Assembly: GCF_030767025.1 (NCBI RefSeq)
Contig: NZ_JASITE010000002.1
Span: 434,001-498,000 of the forward strand
Direction of reading: 5' to 3'
Origin: Nocardia sp. CC227C
GTDB lineage: Bacteria; Actinomycetota; Actinomycetes; Mycobacteriales; Mycobacteriaceae
Length of the DNA: 64,000 nt
Made by a program: the position numbers and the translations under genes. The stretch's first letter is position 1; every line of letters starts with the position of its first letter. The notes beneath the pieces are model-generated. The model was not told the origin of the DNA, made no database searches, and was given only the letters and a program-made list of their open reading frames with translations. Shown here one piece after another: positions 28,045 to 37,332 of the stretch.

Positions 28045-28565
28045 CACTGTTCTTCCCGAAGGTCATCCCGGGATTCCTCCCGAGTCGGCTCGACGGTCCG
28101 CGCGGCGGCCAGCTCGAGTATTCCGCTCGCCAGCTCGCGAGCCGGCGGCTCCGGTCGGGGCGCCCCGTCGGGGTCGGGCAGGATGACCACGACGGAGTCC
28201 TCGATGTACACCGAATAGCGCGCCGAGTCCGGGCTGACCGGCATTCCGGAGGCGGACACCGGTTTCCGGATCAGGATCAGGCGGCCGAACCACAGTATTC
28301 GGGAGGTCAGCCGCACCCCGGTATCCGGGACCAGACCGAGTGCGAACACCACGAGCACGGTGACCACCAGGCCGATGATGAAGAACACGGCGGGATTGCC
28401 CGGAATGGACATGGCGGCGATCGACGTGGCGAGCATGAGCACGACGCCCGCGGCGACCTGCGGCAGCGTGTACGGCCCGAAGGGGATCTTCTGCCCGTTC
28501 TGCGCCTTGCCGATCACGGTCGGCACGCGCTTGATCGGCGTGAAGACGCGGATGACCTCGGCCAT
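28044..28565 (-). CDS. PrgI-like membrane protein of the type IV-like cluster
   Basis: 173 residues with an N-terminal cytoplasmic segment, two adjacent helices (LPQVAAGVVLMLATSIAAM and AVFFIIGLVVTVLVVFALGLV) and a soluble C-terminus. A small two-helix protein encoded directly before a VirB4-type ATPase, with a one-base TGATG overlap, is the hallmark of PrgI/TrsC (VirB3-like) proteins in Gram-positive type IV systems. It probably docks the ATPase to the membrane. The assignment rests on position and topology. Confidence 0.65.
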   Translation of the reverse strand: MAEVIRVFTPIKRVPTVIGKAQNGQKIPFGPYTLPQVAAGVVLMLATSIAAMSIPGNPAVFFIIGLVVTVLVVFALGLVPDTGVRLTSRILWFGRLILIRKPVSASGMPVSPDSARYSVYIEDSVVVILPDPDGAPRPEPPARELASGILELAAARTVEPTREESRDDLREEQ

Positions 28566-28825
28566 CAGTAGCCCCCGACGGGCCGATCGGGAATGACGGT
28601 ACCGACCTCGGCACGCGAGTAGTTGATGAGCGTGGGCAGGACCCAGATCAGGACTCCGGCCAGAATCGCCGAGCCGGCGACGGCCAAGACCTTCCCCGGC
28701 GACAGGCGCTCCTTGACGGCTTCGCTGATCAGCACGCCGATCCCCACGATCGCGATCAGGATGAGGCCGGCCCAGCGAACGAACAGCAATATGCCGTAAA
28801 GCATATTGGTGAGACTGCTACCCAT
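28565..28825 (-). CDS. Small two-helix membrane protein (VirB2-like candidate)
   Basis: 86 residues from ATG 28825. Two helices (GILLFVRWAGLILIAIVGIG and VLAVAGSAILAGVLIWVL) are separated by a short basic loop, KERLSPGK. The size and topology match VirB2/TrbC pilin-like subunits of type IV systems. No signal cleavage site is obvious. It starts 11 bases after the TcpC-like stop and overlaps the next gene by one base. Confidence 0.55.
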   Translation of the reverse strand: MGSSLTNMLYGILLFVRWAGLILIAIVGIGVLISEAVKERLSPGKVLAVAGSAILAGVLIWVLPTLINYSRAEVGTVIPDRPVGGY

Positions 28826-28836
28826 GGTCGCTCCCG

Positions 28837-29931
28837 TCAGTTCTGCGTCGCGGGCGGTACGGTGACCGATGTCGACGGCGCGGTGGTCGGTACCGAACTC
28901 CGCTGTGGGTTCGGGGCCACGTCGCCGGCTACGACGGTGATCGGATCCGGCAGTGCCGGTATGGAATCGATGGTCTGCACCTGCCACTGCTCCTCGACGC
29001 GCACCATCGTCAGCGGATAGTCCAGCGGCGCCAGGGTCTCACCGCCGACCGCCGGGGTCACCGTCGCCAGCACCAGCGCGCTCGATCCTGTTGTGCCGCA
29101 GCCGGAGTCCTGGGCGGATACCGCGATGGACTCGAGTTCGGCGAACGGCGCGGGGCGCAGGGCGGTGATACCGGAATCGTGGCTGGTGTACCGGGTCACG
29201 TCGCCGGAACCGGTGAGGAAGACGTCGAGGAAGCCGGTCGCGACGTGGGCGAGCGGGGACTCCTCACCGCAGGGCGAGGAGTACACCGTGAGCAGATCGT
29301 GCCCCTCGGCGGGCGGCGCGACCAGCCACGGCCGCGAAAGGGCGCGCAGCCGACCGTGATTCACCGCGACGCCCACCCGGTAGTACTCCGGCGGCGGAGC
29401 GGCGGAGGTCTGTTTCCCGCCCGTGGTCCTGGTCGCGGTCTCGGGCCGGACCGATATCGTCACCGACCAGATCTCGATCGGCGTCGAAGCCCTGGTCCGC
29501 CGCACGGACACCACGACGGGATCGGAGACCTGCCGAGCGGTCGCGGGCAGCGCGATCGACTCGCCACCGCCGACGAAATCCGCGATCCGATCCTGGTCCC
29601 CGGCCGTGGCGCCCAGATAGGCGACCACGAATTCCTGTGCGAAGGATCCGGCCAGTTGGGCATTGCCCACGATCGCCACCGTCGAATCGTCCGACGGGCC
29701 GGGCGGCGGTTCGGAGAACAGGCTCAGGATCGCGTGCCCGCCGCCGAGTATCGCGAGCCCGGCCAGCAGTGTGAAGACCACGTTGTCGCGGCGGCGTCGG
29801 GCGACCATGCGGCGTAGCAGCGCATCCCCCGAATCCACCCGTGCGTCCGCTGCTTTCCTCACCCGTCCGAGCGTAATGAGACGCCGAAGCCCGAGCCGCG
29901 GCGTTGTTCCCACCGCTGGGGAGCCGTTCAC
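28837..29931 (-). CDS. TcpC/VirB8-like conjugal transfer protein
   Basis: 364 residues from GTG 29931, which overlaps the upstream stop as GTGA. It has a basic N-terminus (ARRRRDN), one membrane helix (VVFTLLAGLAILGGGHAILSL), then an external part. Two NTF2-like halves can be guessed: AGSFAQEFVVAYLGA... and LAHVATGFLDVFLTGSGDVTRY, the repeated helix-strand opening of TcpC (Orf13 of Tn916). A Pro/Thr/Ser tail ends the protein. It probably assembles the periplasm-facing part of the channel. Confidence 0.75.
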   Translation of the reverse strand: MNGSPAVGTTPRLGLRRLITLGRVRKAADARVDSGDALLRRMVARRRRDNVVFTLLAGLAILGGGHAILSLFSEPPPGPSDDSTVAIVGNAQLAGSFAQEFVVAYLGATAGDQDRIADFVGGGESIALPATARQVSDPVVVSVRRTRASTPIEIWSVTISVRPETATRTTGGKQTSAAPPPEYYRVGVAVNHGRLRALSRPWLVAPPAEGHDLLTVYSSPCGEESPLAHVATGFLDVFLTGSGDVTRYTSHDSGITALRPAPFAELESIAVSAQDSGCGTTGSSALVLATVTPAVGGETLAPLDYPLTMVRVEEQWQVQTIDSIPALPDPITVVAGDVAPNPQRSSVPTTAPSTSVTVPPATQN

Positions 29932-31070
29932 GACGCCCGGTCGAACCGGTCCCGCCCGGAGATGTGGCGGCGCAAATGTTCGTCGTATCCGAGCGGCTCC
30001 GGCAGCCGGCCCGGCCCCGCCCGGCTCGACGGACTCTCACCGAGGTCGTCGGCCAGACGTAGCTCGCCGATCACGAGCTGGCTGCGGGAGTAGCCGGGAT
30101 ACGGGTACAGCCGCAACCGCGTCGCGAGATAGCTGCCGGAGTAGCCGAGCGTTCGCACGGTCACCTCCGCGGTCTCCCCGGCTCGGATGCCGTCCCGCGC
30201 GGCGACCAGTCGATCGCGGTCGTCGGGATGGAAGACGTCCACGGGACGGTACAGATACTCCCACCGCACCCAGGGCGCCGGATCCGTCAGCCAGTGCGAG
30301 ATCGACGTGTGCTCGAGTTGCACTACGGCGAGATGGGTTCCGGCCCGCCGGTGCGCTTCTCGCAGGCCGACCTGCTCCAGCGTGGGCCAGGCCGGTGACA
30401 CCGACTGCTCCCTGATGTCCTCGATCAGCAACCACGCGCCGCGATCCCGGGGGCGAGCCGCGACCCGCCATCGCCCCAGCGGGCCGGCGGACCGGCCGGC
30501 CAGCGGCCCCACGTCCACATCGAATTGCAGTTTGTCCTCGGGCCCCGGGTCGTACAGGAGATCGAGCACCTCACCGTGGCGATCGAACGCGGCCGCCCGA
30601 TGAAACAGTTCCGTGATGGACATGGTGGGCACATGTTCGTCGGCCGACACACCGCGCAGGGTGGTCATCGCACCGGGCTGGCGGACCGTCTGGCTGTCGA
30701 GATCCCAGACCGCGCCCACCGCCGGAGGCGGCGGGGTGGCCGCGCCGACGGGACCGATCCACAACTGCACGGCATGCACGCCGCCGGTGGGTCCGAGCAC
30801 CGGCTGAGCCCGAACCAGGTGCTGCCCGGCGGCCGTCGGCACCTCCAGGTCCGCCGGCTCGGCCCGCTGCCGTGCGGCCCGGACGATGTCGATGATTCCG
30901 CGCGTGGTGATGCTGTCGTATACGGCAGGCGTTCTGGTGAGTACTCGTTGGAGTACGCGGCGCACGTTCGCGAAGGCTCGCTGCTCGCCACCCACGGTCG
31001 CGACCGACATGGCACCGGGAGCCAATGTCTCCACCGTCACCCACGGTATCGCCCGACCTGATTCCGTCAT
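29928..31070 (-). CDS. Rv3651-like putative sensor/regulator (PAS-like)
   Basis: 380 soluble residues, first gene of the type IV-like operon. The N-terminal part (GQHLVRAQPVLGPTGGVHAVQLWIG) resembles a GAF/PAS-type sensor domain. The later part has WVRWEYLYRPVDVFHPDDRDRL, a PAS/PAC-like segment. It recalls the mycobacterial Rv3651 family (DUF5593), though I cannot verify this. No DNA-binding motif is evident. Its place at the head of the operon suggests it senses a condition under which the apparatus is made, or acts with it. Confidence 0.55.
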   Translation of the reverse strand: MTESGRAIPWVTVETLAPGAMSVATVGGEQRAFANVRRVLQRVLTRTPAVYDSITTRGIIDIVRAARQRAEPADLEVPTAAGQHLVRAQPVLGPTGGVHAVQLWIGPVGAATPPPPAVGAVWDLDSQTVRQPGAMTTLRGVSADEHVPTMSITELFHRAAAFDRHGEVLDLLYDPGPEDKLQFDVDVGPLAGRSAGPLGRWRVAARPRDRGAWLLIEDIREQSVSPAWPTLEQVGLREAHRRAGTHLAVVQLEHTSISHWLTDPAPWVRWEYLYRPVDVFHPDDRDRLVAARDGIRAGETAEVTVRTLGYSGSYLATRLRLYPYPGYSRSQLVIGELRLADDLGESPSSRAGPGRLPEPLGYDEHLRRHISGRDRFDRAS

Positions 31071-31181
31071 CGGTTCCTCAGTTGCCTATTGCTGCCGTAA
31101 TGCCTGACACCCGTACCGCTCCATGCGAACCTACACGATGGCCCGATAGCCAGCGGCGCGTCGAAAAGGGACGGTTACCAA

Positions 31182-31208
31182 GCTGAAATATGCCAGGCTG
31201 AAATATGC
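31182..31208. repeat. Direct repeat GCTGAAATATGC
   Basis: Two perfect 12-base copies, 15 bases start to start (31182 and 31197), in an otherwise GC-rich region upstream of the type IV-like operon. Possible tandem regulator-binding site. Confidence 0.6.
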
Positions 31209-31534
31209 AGGTGTCGCCATGTCCGGCCGCCGCCACGACCGAGCCGACCGTACGGATGCACCGATAGTCGAGCCCATAATTTCCGGGGCAACAGCCCGCC
31301 GAGCGGGAATGTTCCCGAGTCCACCGAGTTTCTGAGGCCACCAATGCCGTTGAGGCGTCATGGGTTGAACCTAGAACACGTGTCCGACCGGAATCGGCGG
31401 AACCGAAGCTTTCCCATCCGAACATCGCACATCGCAAACCTCCCGCGCACCGATCACGAGTCACGTGACGTCCGATGGGCAATGCGCAGGGACTCCTTGC
31501 CACCGGCAGACACGCAGGTGTAGCGTACCGTATT

Positions 31535-31554
31535 GTGCCGCTATTTAGCGGTAC
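31535..31554. promoter_or_regulatory. Shared 20-bp palindrome, site B (glutamate dehydrogenase)
   Basis: GTGCCGCT-ATTT-AGCGGTAC, the same element and spacing as before the glutamate symporter gene. It lies 80 bases before the dehydrogenase start in an AT-rich promoter-like stretch. Confidence 0.7.
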
Positions 31555-31634
31555 ATCACTCAGGTAATCTCAGCCGATCGACATCAGTCAGGAGCTCACA
31601 CCGTGTCGAGCCATCGGGAAGGCGTGCGTTGACC

Positions 31635-34600
31635 ATGCGGCCGACGCAACGCCGATCAGCCACCACCACGACCTCCGTTACCGAACTGCCCGCGCGCACA
31701 GCACGTCCCGATGCCCCCGGTGGTGATCCGACATCGCTGCAGATGGCGTACTTCCGCCAGGTGCGTTCCGGCGCCGCGCTGCCGGATCCCGGCGAATCCG
31801 AACGCGTCTTCCGTCGGCACCTGGCCCTCGCCGCCACCCGGACCTCCGGAACGGCCAGCACCCGCGTGTACCACCCGGACGAAGCGAACGGCATCGGGCC
31901 GGCCGTCCAGGTGGTCAATACCGATATGCCCTTGTTGGTCGAGTCACTGGTGGCGACGCTGCGGCGACTCGGCGCCACCGTCACCGACGTCATCCATCCG
32001 ATCTTCGAGGTCGTTCGCGATCCGAACGGACGGCTGCTCTCGCTGGCGCCGTACGAGGGCGACGGGGCGGCGGCACACCCCGCAGGCGGGGCGACCCGCG
32101 AATCCTGGATACACATCCAGCTCGGCGCCGCGACCGAGAACGGCGTACTGGCGACGATCGCGGCCGTCCTGCCGCCCCTGCTCGCCGATCTGCGCCAGAT
32201 CGCGGACAGTACCGTCGCCATGCAACGCCGGCAGTCCTACCTCGCCGATCAGCTCCACTCGGACGCTCATCCGCACGGTGGGGCCGACGCCTCGGAGGCA
32301 CGCGAGTGCGCACGGCTGTTGCGCTGGCTCGCCGACGACCGCTTCGTGCTGCTCGGATACGCCCGCTACGCCGTCGCGGAGAACGCGGACCCCGCCGATT
32401 CCGCCGCCCTGCGCCCGGTGCCGGGCACCGGGCTCGGCATACTCCGCGCCGGCTCGGCGACCAGGATCGACGTCCCGGCACCCGGACCGGATCGCGGCCT
32501 GCTGCGGCTGGCGCCGGGGGCGATCGAATCCGCGGCACCGGGCTGGATCAACCCCTATCTCATCGGCATCGCCGAGTACGACACCGACGGCCGGGTGGTG
32601 GGTGAGCAGCTGTTCGTCGGGACCTTCACCATCACCGCACTGCACGAGAACATCCTGGACATTCCGGTGATCGAACACCGGGTACGGCAGGTCGTCGAAT
32701 GGGCCGGGTTCGAACTCAATTCGTTCTCCGGTCGATCGATGCTGGAGGTGATGCAGTCCTTCCCGCGGGTGGAACTGTTCTCCTCGGATACCAGGCGGCT
32801 GTTCGACACCACATCCGCGGTGCTCACCCTCGGCCAGCGACGGCAGGTGCGGCTGTTCCTGCGACCCGATCCGCGCGGCCGGACGGTGTCGTGCCTGGTC
32901 TATCTGCCGATGGACCGATACAACACGGCCGTGCGCCAGCGGATGCAGCAGATCCTGCTGGCCGAATTCGGCGGCGAACACATCGCCTACTCCGCGCGAG
33001 CCACCGAATCCGAGCTCGTCAACATCTACTTCACGGTGCACCGCGGCAAACACGCCGGACCGGCGGACCTCTCCGAGCCACGGCGACAGCACCTACAGGA
33101 CCTGCTCTTCGCCACCACCCACACCTGGGCCGATCGGCTGGTGGCCGAGGCCGCGGCCACGGCTGCCGTGGATTCCAGGACCGCCAAGCGGTACGCCGAC
33201 AGCTTCCCCGACGGCTACAAGGAGAGCTTCACCCCCGGGCATGCATTGGCCGATATCCAGCGACTCGAGGAACTCGGTGACAACGCGATCGACATGCACC
33301 TGTCCCGGGCGGCCGACGCCGCGGTCGACGACTGGCAGTTCGCGCTCTACGTCAGCGGCGCGGGCGTATCGCTGAGCCGGGTGCTGCCGATCCTGCACAG
33401 CCTGGGGGTCGACGTGCACGACGAGCGGCCCTACCCGATCGAACTGCCGGACTCCCGGCCGCGCTGGATCTACCGGTTCAACCTGCACGCACCGCGAGAC
33501 CTGCTGGACACCGCCTTGGACGGCGCCATCGACTCCGCGCTCACCACCGCCGACGCCCTGTCCGCGGTGGTCACCGACGCCCAGCGGCGGTTCCCCGAAG
33601 CCTTCGCGGCCATGTGGCACGGCCGCGCCGACACCGACGGACTGAACGAACTGGTCCTGCGCGCCGGACTGCACTGGCACGAGGTGTCCGTCCTGCGCGC
33701 CTACGCGAGATATCTGCGCCAGGCGGGATTCGCCTACAGTCAGAGCAACATCACGCGAGTCCTGTTGCGGCAACCCGGCGCGGCGCGGGCCTTCGTCGAA
33801 CTCTTCGGCGCGTACTTCGACCCCGATCGCAGCGATCCCGCCCGGGCGCAGCGCATCGAATCCGAGCTGCGCGCCCGCATCGATGCCGTCACCAGCCTGG
33901 ACGCCGACCGGATCCTGCGCGCCTTCCTCGGCTTGATCGCCGCCACGCTGCGGACGAACTACTACATGACCGGATCACCGGCCACGGTGCGGTCGCAGGC
34001 GGCGGTGTCGCGCGACCATCTGGCCTTCAAATTCGCCCCGCGGCGGATCGACGAGTTGCCGAAACCGAAGCCGCAGTACGAGATCTACGTCTACTCGCCC
34101 CGTATGGAGGGGGTGCACCTGCGTTTCGGCGCGGTCGCCCGCGGCGGCCTGCGCTGGTCGGATCGACGAGAGGACTTCCGCACCGAGATCCTCGGCCTCG
34201 CCAAGGCACAGGCGGTCAAGAACGCGGTCATCGTTCCGGTCGGCGCGAAAGGCGGCTTCGTGGTGAAGAATCCGCCCGCTACGACCGGTGACCCGGCCGC
34301 GGACCGGCAGGCCCTGCGCGACGAGGGCGTCGCCTGCTACCGCACCTTCATCTCCGGGCTGCTCGACCTCACCGACAATATCGACAAACGCACCGGCGCG
34401 GTGCTGCCGCCCGACCGGGTGGTGCGCCGCGACGGCGACGACACCTATCTCGTGGTCGCCGCCGACAAGGGCACGGCGACCTTCTCCGATATCGCCAATG
34501 ACGTTGCCCGGCAATACGGCTTCTGGCTCGGTGACGCCTTCGCCTCCGGCGGATCGGTCGGCTACGACCACAAGGCCATGGGCATCACCGCGAAAGGCGC

Positions 34601-36581
34601 CTGGGAGAGCGTGAAGCGGCACTTCCGGGAGTTCGACGTCGACGTCCAGACCGAACCGTTCACCGTGGTCGGCATCGGCGATATGAGCGGCGACGTCTTC
34701 GGCAACGGCATGCTGCTCTCCGAACACATTCGGCTCGTCGCTGCCTTCGACCACCGGCACATCTTCCTCGACCCGGACCCCGACGCCGCCCGCTCGTTCG
34801 CCGAGCGCAAGCGGCTGTTCGCCCTGCCCCGTTCGTCCTGGGCCGATTACGATGCCGAGCTGATCAGTGCTGGCGGCGGAGTGTGGGACCGCACCGCCAA
34901 GCGCATCCCGATCAGCCCGCAGGCTCGTACCGCGCTCGGATTGGACGACAGCGTCACCGAGCTGTCACCGCCGGAGGTGGTGCGCGCGATCCTGCTGGCA
35001 CCGGTCGACCTGTTGTGGAACGGCGGCATCGGCACCTACATCAAGGCCACCGAGGAGACCGACGCCGATGCCGGCGACAAATCCAACGACGCCGTGCGTG
35101 TGAACGGAAATCAGCTGCGGGTGAAGGTGATCGGTGAAGGCGGCAACCTGGGCGCCACCGCCCGGGGCCGGATCGAGTTCTGCCGGTCCGGCGGCCGGAT
35201 CAATACCGACGCACTCGACAACTCCGCGGGCGTGGACTGCTCCGACCACGAGGTCAACATCAAGATTCTGCTGGACCGCGTGGTCGCCGCCGGCGAACTC
35301 GATGCCGGCGAACGTGATCGGCTGCTGGCCTCCATGACCGAGGAGGTGTCCGACCTCGTCCTGAGCGACAATATCGCGCAGAACTTCCTGATGGGCCTCT
35401 CCCGCGCGGACGCGGCGCAGACACTGGACCTGCACCGACGCACGATCCAGGCGCTGGAGTCGGGCCACGGCCTCGACCGTGAGCTCGAAGCGCTGCCGTC
35501 GGATGCCGAACTGGCCCGCCGCGGCGGCGAGGGACGCGGCCTGACCTCGCCCGAACTCGCGACACTGATGGCACAGGTGAAACTCGCCGTCAAGGCCGAC
35601 CTGCTGGCCGGATCCCTGCCGGACGACGCGCTGTTCGCGGATCGACTGCACACCTACTTCCCGGCCCCGCTGCGGCAACGTTTCGGCCGGGCCATCGACG
35701 CGCATCCGCTGCGCCGGCAGATCGTGGCAACCGTGCTGGCCAACGAGGTCGTGGATTTCGGCGGGATCACCTACCCGTTCCGGCAGTCCGAGGAGGCGGG
35801 CGCCGACACCGCCGACGCGGTGCGGGCCTTCGGCGTCGCGGTACAGATCTTCGATCTGCACGAGCTGTGGGAGCGCATCCGCACCACCGAGATGCCGACG
35901 GCGGCCCGGGACGCGCTGGAGATGGAGACCAAACGAACGCTGGACCGCGCTTCCCGGTGGCTGCTCGGCAATCGGCCACAGCCGCTCGATATCACCGCGG
36001 AGGTCGACCGGTACGCACCGGGGGTGCGCGCGCTCGCTCCCGCGGTGCCCGACCGGCTCGGCGCCGACCACCGGGCCGACCTCACCTCGCGCGCGCGTAC
36101 GGCCATCGACCTGGGGGCGCCCGCGGAGTTGGCGGCCGAGGTGAGCCGGCTGATCTATCTCTTCCCGCTGCTGGACGTCATCGACATCGCGGAGATCACC
36201 CACCGGGACCGTTCCGAAGTGGCCGAGATCCATTACGTTCTCGACGATCATCTGAAGATCGAACAGCTCCTCAACGAGGTGCGCCGGCTGGAACGGGCCG
36301 GCCGCTGGTCCTCACTGGCCCGGCTGGCCGTCTCCGACGACATCTACGCGGCACTGCGTTCGCTGACCATCACGGTCCTCGACCTCACCGGTCCGGACGA
36401 GTCAGCGGCGGAGAAGATCGCCCACTGGGAATCCACGCACCGTTCCAGGATCGCCCGGGCGCGGGCCATGTTGGACGAGATCCACTCCGGACCGGGCCAC
36501 GATCTCGCGACCCTGTCGGTGGCGGCCCGGCAGATCAGAAGCATGGCGAGCGGCCCGGCCGAGTTCGAGCGACGGGCCTGA
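31635..36581 (+). CDS. gdh: NAD-specific glutamate dehydrogenase, 180-kDa class
   Basis: 1648 residues from ATG 31635; an open extension to 31533 runs through the operator. The L_180-type enzyme oxidises glutamate to 2-oxoglutarate and ammonia with NAD, feeding the TCA cycle. A long N-terminal regulatory part with ACT-like segments precedes the catalytic domain (about 830-1100), with RGGLRWSDRREDFRTEILG, then KNAVIVPVGAKGGFV containing the substrate lysine. Next come ASGGSVGYDHKAMGITAKGA and VGIGDMSGDVFGNGMLLS for dinucleotide binding. A helical C-domain follows. In mycobacteria this enzyme is inhibited by GarA, itself controlled by PknG; a PknG gene lies 6 kb away. The palindrome upstream, shared with the symporter and merR genes, suggests specific induction. 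Confidence 0.95.
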   Translation: MRPTQRRSATTTTSVTELPARTARPDAPGGDPTSLQMAYFRQVRSGAALPDPGESERVFRRHLALAATRTSGTASTRVYHPDEANGIGPAVQVVNTDMPLLVESLVATLRRLGATVTDVIHPIFEVVRDPNGRLLSLAPYEGDGAAAHPAGGATRESWIHIQLGAATENGVLATIAAVLPPLLADLRQIADSTVAMQRRQSYLADQLHSDAHPHGGADASEARECARLLRWLADDRFVLLGYARYAVAENADPADSAALRPVPGTGLGILRAGSATRIDVPAPGPDRGLLRLAPGAIESAAPGWINPYLIGIAEYDTDGRVVGEQLFVGTFTITALHENILDIPVIEHRVRQVVEWAGFELNSFSGRSMLEVMQSFPRVELFSSDTRRLFDTTSAVLTLGQRRQVRLFLRPDPRGRTVSCLVYLPMDRYNTAVRQRMQQILLAEFGGEHIAYSARATESELVNIYFTVHRGKHAGPADLSEPRRQHLQDLLFATTHTWADRLVAEAAATAAVDSRTAKRYADSFPDGYKESFTPGHALADIQRLEELGDNAIDMHLSRAADAAVDDWQFALYVSGAGVSLSRVLPILHSLGVDVHDERPYPIELPDSRPRWIYRFNLHAPRDLLDTALDGAIDSALTTADALSAVVTDAQRRFPEAFAAMWHGRADTDGLNELVLRAGLHWHEVSVLRAYARYLRQAGFAYSQSNITRVLLRQPGAARAFVELFGAYFDPDRSDPARAQRIESELRARIDAVTSLDADRILRAFLGLIAATLRTNYYMTGSPATVRSQAAVSRDHLAFKFAPRRIDELPKPKPQYEIYVYSPRMEGVHLRFGAVARGGLRWSDRREDFRTEILGLAKAQAVKNAVIVPVGAKGGFVVKNPPATTGDPAADRQALRDEGVACYRTFISGLLDLTDNIDKRTGAVLPPDRVVRRDGDDTYLVVAADKGTATFSDIANDVARQYGFWLGDAFASGGSVGYDHKAMGITAKGAWESVKRHFREFDVDVQTEPFTVVGIGDMSGDVFGNGMLLSEHIRLVAAFDHRHIFLDPDPDAARSFAERKRLFALPRSSWADYDAELISAGGGVWDRTAKRIPISPQARTALGLDDSVTELSPPEVVRAILLAPVDLLWNGGIGTYIKATEETDADAGDKSNDAVRVNGNQLRVKVIGEGGNLGATARGRIEFCRSGGRINTDALDNSAGVDCSDHEVNIKILLDRVVAAGELDAGERDRLLASMTEEVSDLVLSDNIAQNFLMGLSRADAAQTLDLHRRTIQALESGHGLDRELEALPSDAELARRGGEGRGLTSPELATLMAQVKLAVKADLLAGSLPDDALFADRLHTYFPAPLRQRFGRAIDAHPLRRQIVATVLANEVVDFGGITYPFRQSEEAGADTADAVRAFGVAVQIFDLHELWERIRTTEMPTAARDALEMETKRTLDRASRWLLGNRPQPLDITAEVDRYAPGVRALAPAVPDRLGADHRADLTSRARTAIDLGAPAELAAEVSRLIYLFPLLDVIDIAEITHRDRSEVAEIHYVLDDHLKIEQLLNEVRRLERAGRWSSLARLAVSDDIYAALRSLTITVLDLTGPDESAAEKIAHWESTHRSRIARARAMLDEIHSGPGHDLATLSVAARQIRSMASGPAEFERRA

Positions 36582-36585
36582 CGGG

Positions 36586-36627
36586 CAGCGGCCGGTGTCG
36601 TGTCCGGGGACACGACACCGGCCGCTG
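36586..36627. terminator. Strong bidirectional terminator
   Basis: A perfect 20-bp inverted repeat with only two central bases, starting 5 bases after the dehydrogenase stop and ending 15 bases before the convergent whiB stop. It should stop transcription from both sides. No T-run is present. Confidence 0.85.
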
Positions 36628-36641
36628 GCCGTCGGATCCCG

Positions 36642-37106
36642 CTATTCGCCGTCCGAACAGCGAATCACGCTGCGGCCGAGCACGATCTGCCGCTGAATTC
36701 CACCCCGGGGCGTCCTGGGCGCGGACCGGGACGTGGTGAGCTGCTCGGCGGAACCCTTCTTGCAGACCGCCTGCGTACGAACGATTCTGGTGGGGCGCTG
36801 ACGGTCGGCGGGAGCGATGCGGTGCCGATCCAGATCCTGGATGACCCTTCCGGAATTGTCGTAACCGACGCCCGCCCAGATCATGGCCCGTGGCCCCTCA
36901 CCGGATTCGACCAGGGCCGCCGCCATTCGCTGGCACTGGACGAGCAGCGGGCACTCGTGGCAGGCCGCCACGGCCTGGCGCCAGGCGTCCGGCGTGCCGG
37001 TGTCCAGGTCCCAGTTGTCGGGATGCTGAGCGCACGGCGGACGCGGTATCGATTTGTTCTCCGCGTGGATATCTCGGTCCATTGAACGGTGCTGCGTAAC
37101 AGTCAT
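36642..37106 (-). CDS. WhiB-family iron-sulfur regulator
   Basis: 154 residues from ATG 37106 with GGAGA upstream. Four cysteines follow the WhiB pattern: C near residue 25, then CHECPLLVQC (CxxCx5C). The turn that is usually GVWGG reads MIWAGVGY, so it deviates. The C-terminal 60 residues are basic and longer than usual. WhiB proteins bind a 4Fe-4S cluster and the principal sigma factor and respond to redox or nitric oxide. It is convergent with the glutamate dehydrogenase gene and divergent from merR 1, so it may share control. Confidence 0.8.
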   Translation of the reverse strand: MTVTQHRSMDRDIHAENKSIPRPPCAQHPDNWDLDTGTPDAWRQAVAACHECPLLVQCQRMAAALVESGEGPRAMIWAGVGYDNSGRVIQDLDRHRIAPADRQRPTRIVRTQAVCKKGSAEQLTTSRSAPRTPRGGIQRQIVLGRSVIRCSDGE

Positions 37107-37271
37107 GGCAAGTCTCCGGGTACGCCGGGGAGCATCGGGCGATGCCGACCCCGTAGCGCGCGAGTAAGCGCAAGTCCTTCATCAGGGCTGCTCAACAGTC
37201 CCCGGAAACCAGCTGCGGATGAGCTGTTCGTGAACAGTAGCCCAATCCCGAGCCGCCGAGCAACCCTTAGC

Positions 37272-37291
37272 GTCCCGCCATTTAGCGGCAC
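37272..37291. promoter_or_regulatory. Shared 20-bp palindrome, site C (MerR 1)
   Basis: GTCCCGCC-ATTT-AGCGGCAC, with the right arm and spacer identical in form to sites A and B. It lies 41 bases before the start of MerR 1, exactly the distance of site D from MerR 2, and so suggests autoregulation. Confidence 0.65.
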
Positions 37292-37332
37292 ATTATCTAG
37301 TGTACCTCTATGCGATGTGGTTTCCTTGTTTT

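Larger units (their letters stand above)
31071..31634. other. Divergent regulatory region (type IV-like operon / glutamate dehydrogenase)
   Basis: 564 bases without a gene. It must contain the promoter of the type IV-like operon to the left and of the glutamate dehydrogenase gene to the right. It includes a spaced direct repeat at 31182, an E-box-like ACACGTGT at about 31376, and the 20-bp palindrome at 31535. The right end (31520-31575) is AT-rich and likely the dehydrogenase promoter. Confidence 0.6.

Noticed and set aside
18125..31070. Whole type IV-like region as a conjugative element
   Set aside because: No relaxase, coupling ATPase, replication or integration gene is visible within the window; kept as a secretion-like apparatus instead.
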